A DNA stretch of 64,000 nt. Origin: Curtobacterium sp. UNCCL20. GTDB taxonomy: Bacteria > Actinomycetota > Actinomycetes > Actinomycetales > Microbacteriaceae. The position numbers and the translations under genes are program-made. The stretch spans positions 310,001 through 374,000 of the forward strand of contig NZ_FNKG01000003.1 of assembly GCF_900101675.1 (NCBI RefSeq), given 5' to 3'. Shown here one piece after another: positions 55,623 to 64,000 of this stretch (the first letter of the stretch is position 1; each line of letters begins with the position of its first letter). The notes beneath the pieces were generated by a model, which saw only the letters and a list, made by a program, of their open reading frames with translations, did no database searches and was not told the origin of the DNA.

Positions 55623-58600
55623 ATGACCATCACCTCTGACCGCGGAACCTCGACGTCGGGCCGGAACGCCTTCGGCGAGCCCGCAGACCTCCACATCCCC
55701 GGCGGCACCGCCCCGCACAGCACCTCCACGCTCAGCGTGCGGGGTGCGCGCGTGCACAACCTGCGGGACGTCGACCTCGAGATCCCGCGCGACTCCCTCG
55801 TCGTGTTCACCGGCCTGTCCGGTTCCGGCAAGTCGTCGCTCGCGTTCGACACGATCTTCGCCGAGGGACAGCGCCGCTACGTGGAGTCGCTCTCCGCGTA
55901 CGCGCGCCAGTTCCTCGGGCAGGTCGACCGCCCGGACGTCGACTTCATCGAGGGGCTGTCCCCGGCGGTCTCGATCGACCAGAAGTCGACGAACCGCAAC
56001 CCGCGCTCGACGGTCGGCACCATCACCGAGGTCTACGACTACATGCGCCTGCTCTGGGCGCGCATCGGTGTGCCGCACTGCCCGGTCTGCGGCGAAGTGA
56101 TCAGCAAGCAGACCGTGCAGCAGATCGCCGACCAGCTCATGGAGTTCGAGTCCGGCACGCGTTTCCAGGTGCTCGCTCCGGTGATCTCCAAGAAGAAGGG
56201 CGAGTTCGTCGACCTCTTCCAGGAACTGGCGGCCTCCGGCTACGCCCGCGCGATCGTGGACGGGGAGCGCATCCAGCTGAGCGACCCGCCCAAGCTCAAG
56301 AAGCAGGTCAAGCACGACATCTCGGTGATCGTCGACCGCCTCGTCGCGAACGACGACATCCTCGGACGCCTCACCGACTCGCTCGAGACGGCGCTCCGCC
56401 TGACCGACGGCACCGTCGCGATCGACCTGGTCGACGCCGAGGGGCCGGGCGCCGTCCGGACGTACTCCGAGAACCTGTCGTGCCCGAACAACCACCCGCT
56501 CGCCCTCACCGAGATCGAGCCGCGCACGTTCTCCTTCAACGCGCCGTTCGGTGCGTGCCCCGAGTGCTCCGGCCTCGGCACGCGCATGTCGGTCGACCCC
56601 GACCTGGTGCTCGGGGACCCCGAAGCGTCCCTCCGCGACGGCGTCCTGCTGCCGTGGACGGGCACGAGCGGGCTCTACTCGTACTTCGAGAAGCTCCTCG
56701 CCGGCCTCGGCAAGGACCTCGGGTTCGACCTCGACACCCCGTGGAGCCGGCTCGACCCGTCCGTCCAGGCGGCGATCCTGACGGGCAAGGACTTCCAGGT
56801 GTCGGTGTCGTGGCGCAACCGGTTCGGCCGCGAGATGCGGTACACGAGCGGGTTCGAGGGTGTCATGCCCTACATCGAGCGCAAGTTCGCCGAGGCCGAG
56901 TCGGACTCGCAGCGGCAGCGCTTCCAGGGCTACCTGCGCGAGGTCCCGTGCCCGGTCTGCGACGGCACACGCCTCAAGCCCGAGGTCCTCGCGGTCACCG
57001 TGGCCGACCACAGCATCGCCGACGTCACGGGCTTCTCGCTCGACCAGGCGTACGCGTTCATGAACGAGCTGACGCTGACCGACCGCGAAGCGCACATCGC
57101 CGCGGCCGTGCTGCGTGAGATCCGGGCCCGGCTCGAGTTCCTGCTCGAGGTCGGTCTCAACTACCTCACCCTCGCGCGCGGTGCGGGCGGCCTCTCCGGT
57201 GGCGAGGCGCAGCGCATCCGGCTCGCGACCCAGATCGGGTCGGGTCTGACGGGCGTGCTGTACGTCCTCGACGAGCCGAGCATCGGGCTGCACCAGCGCG
57301 ACAACCGCCGACTCATCGACACCCTGGTCAAGCTGAAGGACCTCGGCAACACCCTCATCGTCGTCGAGCACGACGAGGACACGATCCGCACGGCTGACTG
57401 GGTCGTCGACATCGGCCCGGGCGCCGGCGTCAACGGCGGCAACGTCGTGCACTCCGGTTCGTACGCGGGGATCATCGAGAACCGCGACTCGATCACGGGG
57501 GACTACCTCGCCGGTCGCCGGGCGATCGAGGTGCCGGCCGAGCGCCGCAAGGTCAACCTCAAGCGCACCATCACGGTGCAGGGTGCTCGGGCGAACAACC
57601 TCAAGTCGATCGACGCGGACTTCCCGCTCGGCGTCTTCACGGCGGTCACCGGGGTGAGCGGCTCGGGCAAGTCCACGCTCGTCAACGACATCCTCTACAA
57701 GGTGCTCGCCAACCAGCTCAACGGTGCCCGGCACATCGCGGGGAAGCACACCCGGGTGAAGGGCCTCGACCAGCTCGACAAGGTGGTGCACGTCGACCAG
57801 GCCCCGATCGGCCGCACCCCGCGGTCGAACCCGGCGACCTACACGGGCGTGTTCGACCGGATCCGGCAGCTGTTCGCCGAGACGCCCGAGGCGAAGGCGC
57901 GCGGTTACCAGCCGGGGCGCTTCAGCTTCAACGTCAAGGGTGGCCGCTGCGAGAACTGCTCGGGCGACGGCACGATCAAGATCGAGATGAACTTCCTGCC
58001 CGACGTCTACGTCGCGTGCGAGGTCTGCGGCGGTGCGCGGTACAACCGCGAGACGCTGCAGGTCCACTACAAGGGCAAGTCCATCTCCGAGGTCCTCGAC
58101 ATGCCGATCAGCGAGGCCGCCGAGTTCTTCGAACCGATCTCCGCGATCCACCGCTACATGCAGACCCTCGTCGATGTGGGTCTCGGCTACGTCCGGCTCG
58201 GGCAGAGCGCGACGACCCTGTCCGGTGGCGAGGCGCAGCGCGTCAAGCTCGCGACGGAGCTCCAGCGTCGGTCGAACGGCCGCACGGTGTACGTGCTCGA
58301 CGAGCCCACGACGGGGCTGCACTTCGAGGACGTCCGGAAGCTGCTGCTCGTGCTGCAGAGCCTGGTCGACAAGGGCAACACGGTCATCACGATCGAGCAC
58401 AACCTCGACGTCATCAAGTCCGCCGACTGGCTCATCGACATGGGTCCCGAGGGCGGCTCCGGCGGTGGCACGATCCTGGCGGTCGGCACCCCCGAGCACG
58501 TCGCCGAGGTGCCGGAGAGCCACACGGGGGTGTTCCTCAAGGAGATCTTCGACGCGCAGGACGCCCGGGTCGGCAAGGAGCAGGCCGTCGGCGCTCGCAC

Positions 58601-58649
58601 GGCGCGGTCCGCCAAGGCCGGCGCGAAGCAGAAGGCTGGTGCTCGGTAG
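55623..58649 (+). CDS. uvrA: excinuclease ABC subunit A
   Basis: This 1008-residue ABC ATPase finds DNA damage and loads UvrB. The first Walker [10 protein letters not shown] is near residue 64 and its signature LSGGEAQRI near 524; the second Walker [10 protein letters not shown] is near 677 and LSGGEAQRV near 866. Zinc cysteines are in CPVC, CPEC and CENC/CEVC. It has a tail of about 35 residues before the first domain and a basic, Ala/Lys-rich C-terminus. The stop abuts the uvrC start. Confidence 0.97.
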   Translation: MTITSDRGTSTSGRNAFGEPADLHIPGGTAPHSTSTLSVRGARVHNLRDVDLEIPRDSLVVFTGLSGSGKSSLAFDTIFAEGQRRYVESLSAYARQFLGQVDRPDVDFIEGLSPAVSIDQKSTNRNPRSTVGTITEVYDYMRLLWARIGVPHCPVCGEVISKQTVQQIADQLMEFESGTRFQVLAPVISKKKGEFVDLFQELAASGYARAIVDGERIQLSDPPKLKKQVKHDISVIVDRLVANDDILGRLTDSLETALRLTDGTVAIDLVDAEGPGAVRTYSENLSCPNNHPLALTEIEPRTFSFNAPFGACPECSGLGTRMSVDPDLVLGDPEASLRDGVLLPWTGTSGLYSYFEKLLAGLGKDLGFDLDTPWSRLDPSVQAAILTGKDFQVSVSWRNRFGREMRYTSGFEGVMPYIERKFAEAESDSQRQRFQGYLREVPCPVCDGTRLKPEVLAVTVADHSIADVTGFSLDQAYAFMNELTLTDREAHIAAAVLREIRARLEFLLEVGLNYLTLARGAGGLSGGEAQRIRLATQIGSGLTGVLYVLDEPSIGLHQRDNRRLIDTLVKLKDLGNTLIVVEHDEDTIRTADWVVDIGPGAGVNGGNVVHSGSYAGIIENRDSITGDYLAGRRAIEVPAERRKVNLKRTITVQGARANNLKSIDADFPLGVFTAVTGVSGSGKSTLVNDILYKVLANQLNGARHIAGKHTRVKGLDQLDKVVHVDQAPIGRTPRSNPATYTGVFDRIRQLFAETPEAKARGYQPGRFSFNVKGGRCENCSGDGTIKIEMNFLPDVYVACEVCGGARYNRETLQVHYKGKSISEVLDMPISEAAEFFEPISAIHRYMQTLVDVGLGYVRLGQSATTLSGGEAQRVKLATELQRRSNGRTVYVLDEPTTGLHFEDVRKLLLVLQSLVDKGNTVITIEHNLDVIKSADWLIDMGPEGGSGGGTILAVGTPEHVAEVPESHTGVFLKEIFDAQDARVGKEQAVGARTARSAKAGAKQKAGAR

Positions 58650-60767
58650 GTGGCGGACACCGTCTCGTGGCGTCCGAAGGCGGGAGAGATCCCGACCGAC
58701 CCGGGCGTCTACCGCTGGCGTGACGAGGCCGGTCGGGTGCTCTACGTCGGCAAGGCGAAGAACCTCCGGGCTCGGCTGAGCAACTACTTCGCACCGCTGC
58801 CGACGCTGCACGAGCGCACCCGGCGGATGGTCCTGACGGCGCGCAGTGTCGAGTGGACCACCGTCGGTTCCGAGATCGAGGCGCTCCAGCTGGAGTACAC
58901 GTGGATCAAGGAGTTCGATCCGCCGTTCAACGTCAAGTTCCGGGACGACAAGTCGTACCCGTACATGGCGATCACGCTGGGCGAGGAGTCGCCGCGGGTG
59001 ATGGTGACGCGGAACCGGAAGATCAAGGGTGCGAAGTACTTCGGGCCGTACCCGAAGATCTGGGCGGTGCACGACACGATCGACCTGATGATCAAGGTGT
59101 TCCCGATCCGGACCTGCTCGGACTCGTCCTACAAGAAGGCGATGCAGACCGGCAAGCCGTGCTTCCCGGGGCAGATCGGCAAGTGCGGCGGACCGTGCTC
59201 GCAGAAGGTGACGATCGCCGAGCACCGCGCCCTGGTCGAGGAGTTCGTCAAGTTCATGGCGAGCTACGACCGGCGGGTGATCACGCAGCTGCGGCAGCGG
59301 ATGGCGGCCTCGGCGGACGCGATGCAGTACGAGCAGGCCGCGAAGTTCCGCGACCAGGTCGAAGCGCTCGAGGCCGTGCTCGAGAAGTCCGCCGTGGTGC
59401 TCCGCGACTCCGTCGACCTCGATCTGTTCGGCATCGCCGAGGACGAACTGGCGGCCGCGGTGCAGCTGTTCTCCGTCCGGGGCGGTCGCATCCGCGGTGT
59501 GCGCGGCTGGGTCGTCGACAAGGAGCTCGACATCTCGACGGGCGACCTCGTCGAGCAGATCGTCCAGGGCCAGTACGCGACGGCCGAGGAGCCGCCGCGC
59601 GAGGTCGTGGTGCCGGAGCTCCCGGAGGACGCCGAGGCGCTCCAGCAGTGGCTCAGCGAACGCCGCGGTGGCCGTGGCACCAAGCTCAGCACCGCACAGC
59701 GTGGCGACCGGGCGGGTCTCGCCCGGACGGCGGCGCAGAACGCCTCGCAGGCGCTCATGCTCTACAAGACGAAGCGCTCGGCCGACTACACGACCCGGTC
59801 CGCGGCGCTGGCGGACATCCAGGACGCCCTCGGGATGAGCCAGGCCCCGCTCCGGATGGAGTGCTACGACATCTCGCACCTGCAGGGCACGAACGTCGTC
59901 GCGTCGATGGTCGTGTTCGAGGACGGGCTGCCCCGGAAGGACCAGTACCGGCGCTACACGATCGCCGAGACGACCGACGACACGGACAGCATGTACCAGG
60001 TGCTCTCCCGGCGGTTGGCCCGGCTCGACGAGGACGCCGCGGCACCGGACGTCCCCGACGTCACGAGTGACGAGGTCATCGAGGGCTCGAAGCCGACGAA
60101 GCGCTTCGCGTACCGCCCCCAGCTGCTCATCGTCGACGGTGGGCAGCCGCAGGTGCAGGCCGCGAAGCGTGCGATGGACGAGGCCGGCGTCCACGACGTC
60201 GCCCTCGTCGGCATCGCGAAGCGGCTCGAGGAGCTCTGGCTGCCGGACGACGACTTCCCGGTGATCCTGCCGCGCAACTCCGAGGCGCTGTTCCTCATCC
60301 AGCGCATCCGTGACGAGGCCCACCGCTTCGCGATCACGCACCAGCGGACCCGTCGGAAGCGCGACGTGCGCTCCCGGCTGTCCGAGATACCGGGGCTCGG
60401 GCCGAGCCGCGTGAACGCGCTGCTGAAGCACTTCGGCTCGGTCGCCCGACTGCGCGAGGCGACGGCGGAGGAGATCGGCGAGGTTCCCGGCGTCGGTCCC
60501 GCGACCGCAGCCGCGGTGGTGTCGAAGCTCGCGGACACCCCAGCGAGCGCCCCCGCGGGCCCGAGCACGGTGACCCCAGCGAGCGCCCCCGCAGACCCGA
60601 GCGTGCCGAGCGCGGCGACACCCACGAGCGCCCCGACCGGACCGAGCGTACCCACCGGGGCGGCGAGCTCGGCCGACGGCGGCAGCCCGGCACGACCGCC
60701 GGCCGATGAGCGGACACCCGCGCGGATCCCGTCCGTGACCCACGACGGTCCGCACCTTCCCGCGTGA
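58650..60767 (+). CDS. uvrC: excinuclease ABC subunit C with repetitive C-terminal tail
   Basis: This 705-residue nuclease cuts on both sides of DNA damage. It has a GIY-YIG domain ([20 protein letters not shown] near residue 18), a UVR domain near 212-245, the RNase H-like nuclease with DGGQPQV near 496, and helix-hairpin-helix motifs near 578-625. Beyond residue 630 lie about 75 Pro/Ala/Ser-rich residues with repeated TPASAP. The GTG start follows the uvrA stop with no gap, implying coupling. Confidence 0.96.
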   Translation: MADTVSWRPKAGEIPTDPGVYRWRDEAGRVLYVGKAKNLRARLSNYFAPLPTLHERTRRMVLTARSVEWTTVGSEIEALQLEYTWIKEFDPPFNVKFRDDKSYPYMAITLGEESPRVMVTRNRKIKGAKYFGPYPKIWAVHDTIDLMIKVFPIRTCSDSSYKKAMQTGKPCFPGQIGKCGGPCSQKVTIAEHRALVEEFVKFMASYDRRVITQLRQRMAASADAMQYEQAAKFRDQVEALEAVLEKSAVVLRDSVDLDLFGIAEDELAAAVQLFSVRGGRIRGVRGWVVDKELDISTGDLVEQIVQGQYATAEEPPREVVVPELPEDAEALQQWLSERRGGRGTKLSTAQRGDRAGLARTAAQNASQALMLYKTKRSADYTTRSAALADIQDALGMSQAPLRMECYDISHLQGTNVVASMVVFEDGLPRKDQYRRYTIAETTDDTDSMYQVLSRRLARLDEDAAAPDVPDVTSDEVIEGSKPTKRFAYRPQLLIVDGGQPQVQAAKRAMDEAGVHDVALVGIAKRLEELWLPDDDFPVILPRNSEALFLIQRIRDEAHRFAITHQRTRRKRDVRSRLSEIPGLGPSRVNALLKHFGSVARLREATAEEIGEVPGVGPATAAAVVSKLADTPASAPAGPSTVTPASAPADPSVPSAATPTSAPTGPSVPTGAASSADGGSPARPPADERTPARIPSVTHDGPHLPA
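60537..60650 (+). repeat. 36-bp tandem repeat in the uvrC tail
   Basis: Two near-perfect units (60537-60572, 60573-60608) begin ACCCCAGCGAGCGCCCCCGC; a degenerate third follows. They encode [20 protein letters not shown] and [10 protein letters not shown]. Confidence 0.8.
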
Positions 60768-60773
60768 CGGCAG

Positions 60774-60791
60774 CCGTGCCTCCAGGCCCCG
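60774..60791 (-). repeat. dispersed GGCCTGGAGGCACGG motif, copy 4
   Basis: The + strand reads CCGTGCCTCCAGGCCCCG, starting 7 bp after the uvrC stop and before the rapZ promoter. Confidence 0.7.
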
Positions 60792-60800
60792 TCCGGGGGA

Positions 60801-60806
60801 TACCCT
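60801..60806 (+). promoter_or_regulatory. candidate -10 element of rapZ
   Basis: TACCCT lies 64 bp before the rapZ ATG and gives a leader with a GGAG site. No clear -35 is seen. Confidence 0.4.
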
Positions 60807-60870
60807 TGACCCGCAGCCGAGACCTCCCCGGGCGACGCGCCCGGGCCGCCACGACGGAGCCCACTCCCAG

Positions 60871-61773
60871 ATGACCGACAGCGCCCAGGCGTCGACACGA
60901 TCGCCGCAACAGCACGACATCCTCATCGTCACCGGCATGTCCGGGGCCGGACGGTCCACCGTCGGCAAGGCGCTGGAAGACCTCGGCTGGTACGTGGTGG
61001 ACAACCTGCCGACCCAGATGCTCGCGCCCCTGACCGAGCTCGCGGACCGGGCGGGGGAGAAGATCCCGAAGATCGCGACCGTCGTCGACGTGCGCGGCGG
61101 CCGGTTCTTCACCGACCCGGAGCAGGCGGTCGAGCAGGTTCGTTCGAGCACGTCGGCGCGGGTCCGGGTGCTGTTCCTCGAGGCGACCGACGCGGTGCTC
61201 GTCCGGCGCTTCGAGCAGGTGCGTCGACCGCACCCGCTGCAGGGCGAGGACACGCTGCTCGACGGCATCGCCCGTGAGCGCGCCCGGCTCTCCGCGCTGC
61301 GCGAGGCCTCCGACATGGTGATCGACACCTCGGACCTCAACATCCACCAGCTCGCGAACGCCGTCACCGAGCGGTTCGCCGACGACCACTTCGTCGGTGT
61401 CCAGGTGACGCTGATGAGCTTCGGCTTCAAGTACGGGCTGCCCGCCGACGCCGACATGGTGGCCGACGTGCGCTTCCTGCCGAACCCGTACTGGGTCCCG
61501 GAACTCCGGCCGCACACGGGCCTCGACAAGCCGGTCTCGGACTACGTGCTCGAGCAGCCGGGTGCCCGTCCGTTCGTCGAGCGGTACGCCTCGGTGCTCG
61601 AGCCGGTGTTCGAGGGGTACCAGCGCGAGAACAAAAGACACGCTACGATCGCCATCGGCTGTACCGGCGGCAAGCACCGCTCGGTCGCCATCGTCGCCGA
61701 GATGGCGAACCTCCTCCGCGGGATGCCTGGCGTCGCCGTGCGTGTGAAGAACCGAGACCTCGGCCGAGAGTGA
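60871..61773 (+). CDS. rapZ: RapZ-family nucleotide-binding protein
   Basis: This 300-residue protein has a Walker A motif GMSGAGRST at residues 22-30 and the C-terminal GCTGGKHRS near 264. In Escherichia coli RapZ binds small RNAs controlling amino-sugar synthesis; in Gram-positives the homologue (YvcJ) binds nucleotides and is linked to cell-wall and competence functions. The local role is unknown. It precedes whiA without the usual intervening yvcK. Confidence 0.93.
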   Translation: MTDSAQASTRSPQQHDILIVTGMSGAGRSTVGKALEDLGWYVVDNLPTQMLAPLTELADRAGEKIPKIATVVDVRGGRFFTDPEQAVEQVRSSTSARVRVLFLEATDAVLVRRFEQVRRPHPLQGEDTLLDGIARERARLSALREASDMVIDTSDLNIHQLANAVTERFADDHFVGVQVTLMSFGFKYGLPADADMVADVRFLPNPYWVPELRPHTGLDKPVSDYVLEQPGARPFVERYASVLEPVFEGYQRENKRHATIAIGCTGGKHRSVAIVAEMANLLRGMPGVAVRVKNRDLGRE

Positions 61774-61848
61774 CCGTCCCTCCGGCCGCTCCACACGTCG
61801 TGCGCCGGGCACGCGGACCCCACATGAAGAAACGTTAGGAATGATGCT

Positions 61849-62829
61849 GTGCCGTTGACTGCCGAGGTCAAGGACGAACTGGCCCGGGTCGTCGTGAACC
61901 GCAACACGGTCCGCGCCGCCGAACTGGCGACCATCCTGCGGTTCGCGGGTGGCCTGCACGTCATCTCGGGCAGGATCGCGGTCGAGGTCGAACTCGACAC
62001 CCGGATCATCGTCCACCGTGTCCGGAAGGACCTCGCCGAGCTGTACGGCGTGCGGAGCGAGGCGTCGGTGGGGTCGTCCGCGTCCGCTCGTCGGGGCACC
62101 CGCTACCTGGTGCGCGTGCTCGAGGCGGGGGAGACCCTGGCCCGTCAGACCGGCCTGATGGACGCTCGTCGGCGTCCGGTGCGTGGTCTGCCGAACCGGC
62201 TCACCACCGGCAACCGCGAGGACCTCGCCGCGATCTGGCGTGGCGCGTTCCTCGCCTCCGGCACGCTGACCGACCCGGGTCGTGCGGCGGCGCTCGAGGT
62301 CACGTGCCCCGGCAACGAGGCCGCGATGGCCCTCGTCGGTGCCGCGTCGCGTCTCGGCATCGCCGCGAAGGGCCGTGAGGTCCGCGGCGTGCACCGGGTC
62401 GTCATCCGCGACGGCGAGGCGATCGGTCAGATGCTCACCGTGATGGGTGCCGCCCGCACCACTGCGGACTGGGAGGAGATGCGGCAGCGCCGCGAGGTCC
62501 GTGCGACCGCGAACCGTCTGGTCAACTTCGACGACGCGAACCTCCGCCGTTCCGCGCAGGCCGCCGTCGCCGCGTGCGCCCGCGTCGAGCGCGCCCTCGA
62601 GATCCTCGGCGACGAGGTCCCCGACCACCTGCAGTACGCCGGTTCGCTGCGTCTGCAGCACCGCGACGCGTCGCTCGACGAGCTCGGCCAGCACGCCGAG
62701 CCGCCGATGACGAAGGACGCCATCGCCGGCCGCATCCGCCGCCTGCTCGCGATGGCCGACAAGCGCGCGTCGGACCTCGGCATCCCCGGCACGGAAGCGA
62801 GCGTCCCGGAGGAGCTCGAAGGGGCCTGA
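61849..62829 (+). CDS. whiA: WhiA sporulation/cell-division regulator
   Basis: This 326-residue protein has an N-terminal LAGLIDADG-like domain and a C-terminal helix-turn-helix (about residues 225-315). In Streptomyces WhiA works with WhiB to control division genes; non-sporulating actinobacteria also keep it. A GTG start has TAGGA seven bases upstream. It sits 75 bp after rapZ. A perfect palindrome terminator follows. Confidence 0.95.
   Translation: MPLTAEVKDELARVVVNRNTVRAAELATILRFAGGLHVISGRIAVEVELDTRIIVHRVRKDLAELYGVRSEASVGSSASARRGTRYLVRVLEAGETLARQTGLMDARRRPVRGLPNRLTTGNREDLAAIWRGAFLASGTLTDPGRAAALEVTCPGNEAAMALVGAASRLGIAAKGREVRGVHRVVIRDGEAIGQMLTVMGAARTTADWEEMRQRREVRATANRLVNFDDANLRRSAQAAVAACARVERALEILGDEVPDHLQYAGSLRLQHRDASLDELGQHAEPPMTKDAIAGRIRRLLAMADKRASDLGIPGTEASVPEELEGA

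Positions 62830-64000
<1,171 letters not shown>

Noticed and set aside
55227..61529. A 2100-residue open frame on the minus strand
   Set aside because: Antisense of uvrA, uvrC and rapZ, all intact; it has no ribosome site or recognisable domain.

Overview
The window is high-GC actinobacterial chromosome, about 70% G+C by eye, with no mobile elements, phage genes, rRNA or CRISPR. Gene content and order fit Microbacteriaceae and most resemble Curtobacterium; the genus is an inference. Supporting order includes gmk-rpoZ-metK-priA-(tdh-kbl)-fmt-rsmB-rpe-hisE-hisG-hisF-hisI-trpE-trpC-trpB-trpA-lgt-gltB-gltD-pyk, then pdtaR-polA-rpsA-coaE-uvrB-uvrA-uvrC-rapZ-whiA-gap. Most genes are on the + strand. 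The window opens in the last codons of gmk and ends inside gap.

Layout. 1-3.6 kb: gmk end, omega subunit, S-adenosylmethionine synthetase and a helicase-dead PriA. 3.6-3.94 kb: non-coding, with a duplicated 66-bp palindrome. 3.9-6.2 kb: threonine-to-glycine pathway (tdh-kbl). 6.3-7.1 kb (-): DUF4383 membrane protein and a small conserved protein. 7.2-10.1 kb: a large SF2 helicase with a predicted transmembrane hairpin, the least familiar gene here. 10.2-13.4 kb: fmt-rsmB-rpe. 13.5-22.5 kb: his/trp supercluster ending in lgt. 22.8-30.4 kb: glutamate synthase and pyruvate kinase. 30.5-33.5 kb: ferritin-like/VIT1 metal transporter, HdeD-like protein and an acyltransferase. 33.6-36.8 kb: aldehyde dehydrogenase, DUF779 protein and GAF regulator, probably one aldehyde-handling module. 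Then tRNA-Leu(CAA), ANTAR response regulator, small enzymes, polA, a VOC protein, DUF885 and rpsA. 46.1-50.7 kb: coaE, an exported hydrolase, an acyl-CoA synthetase-like ligase and a membrane acyltransferase. 50.7-51.06 kb: an unusual non-coding repeat field. Then an MFS carrier (-), uvrB, an SDR, uvrA, uvrC, rapZ, whiA and gap.

Three themes go beyond routine annotation. First, about fourteen genes have a TANNNT-like hexamer 6-8 nt before a GTG or ATG start and no Shine-Dalgarno, as expected of leaderless transcripts. Second, a short motif, GGCCTGGAGGCACGG or its complement, recurs mostly in intergenic DNA, beside longer palindromic and tandem repeats. Third, several housekeeping proteins carry lineage-specific changes: PriA without ATPase motifs, PolA without proofreading residues, an acidic linker inside RsmB and a tandem-repeat tail on UvrC. 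No complete, clearly new multi-gene system was found; the membrane-anchored helicase and the aldehyde dehydrogenase-DUF779-GAF module are the best candidates.
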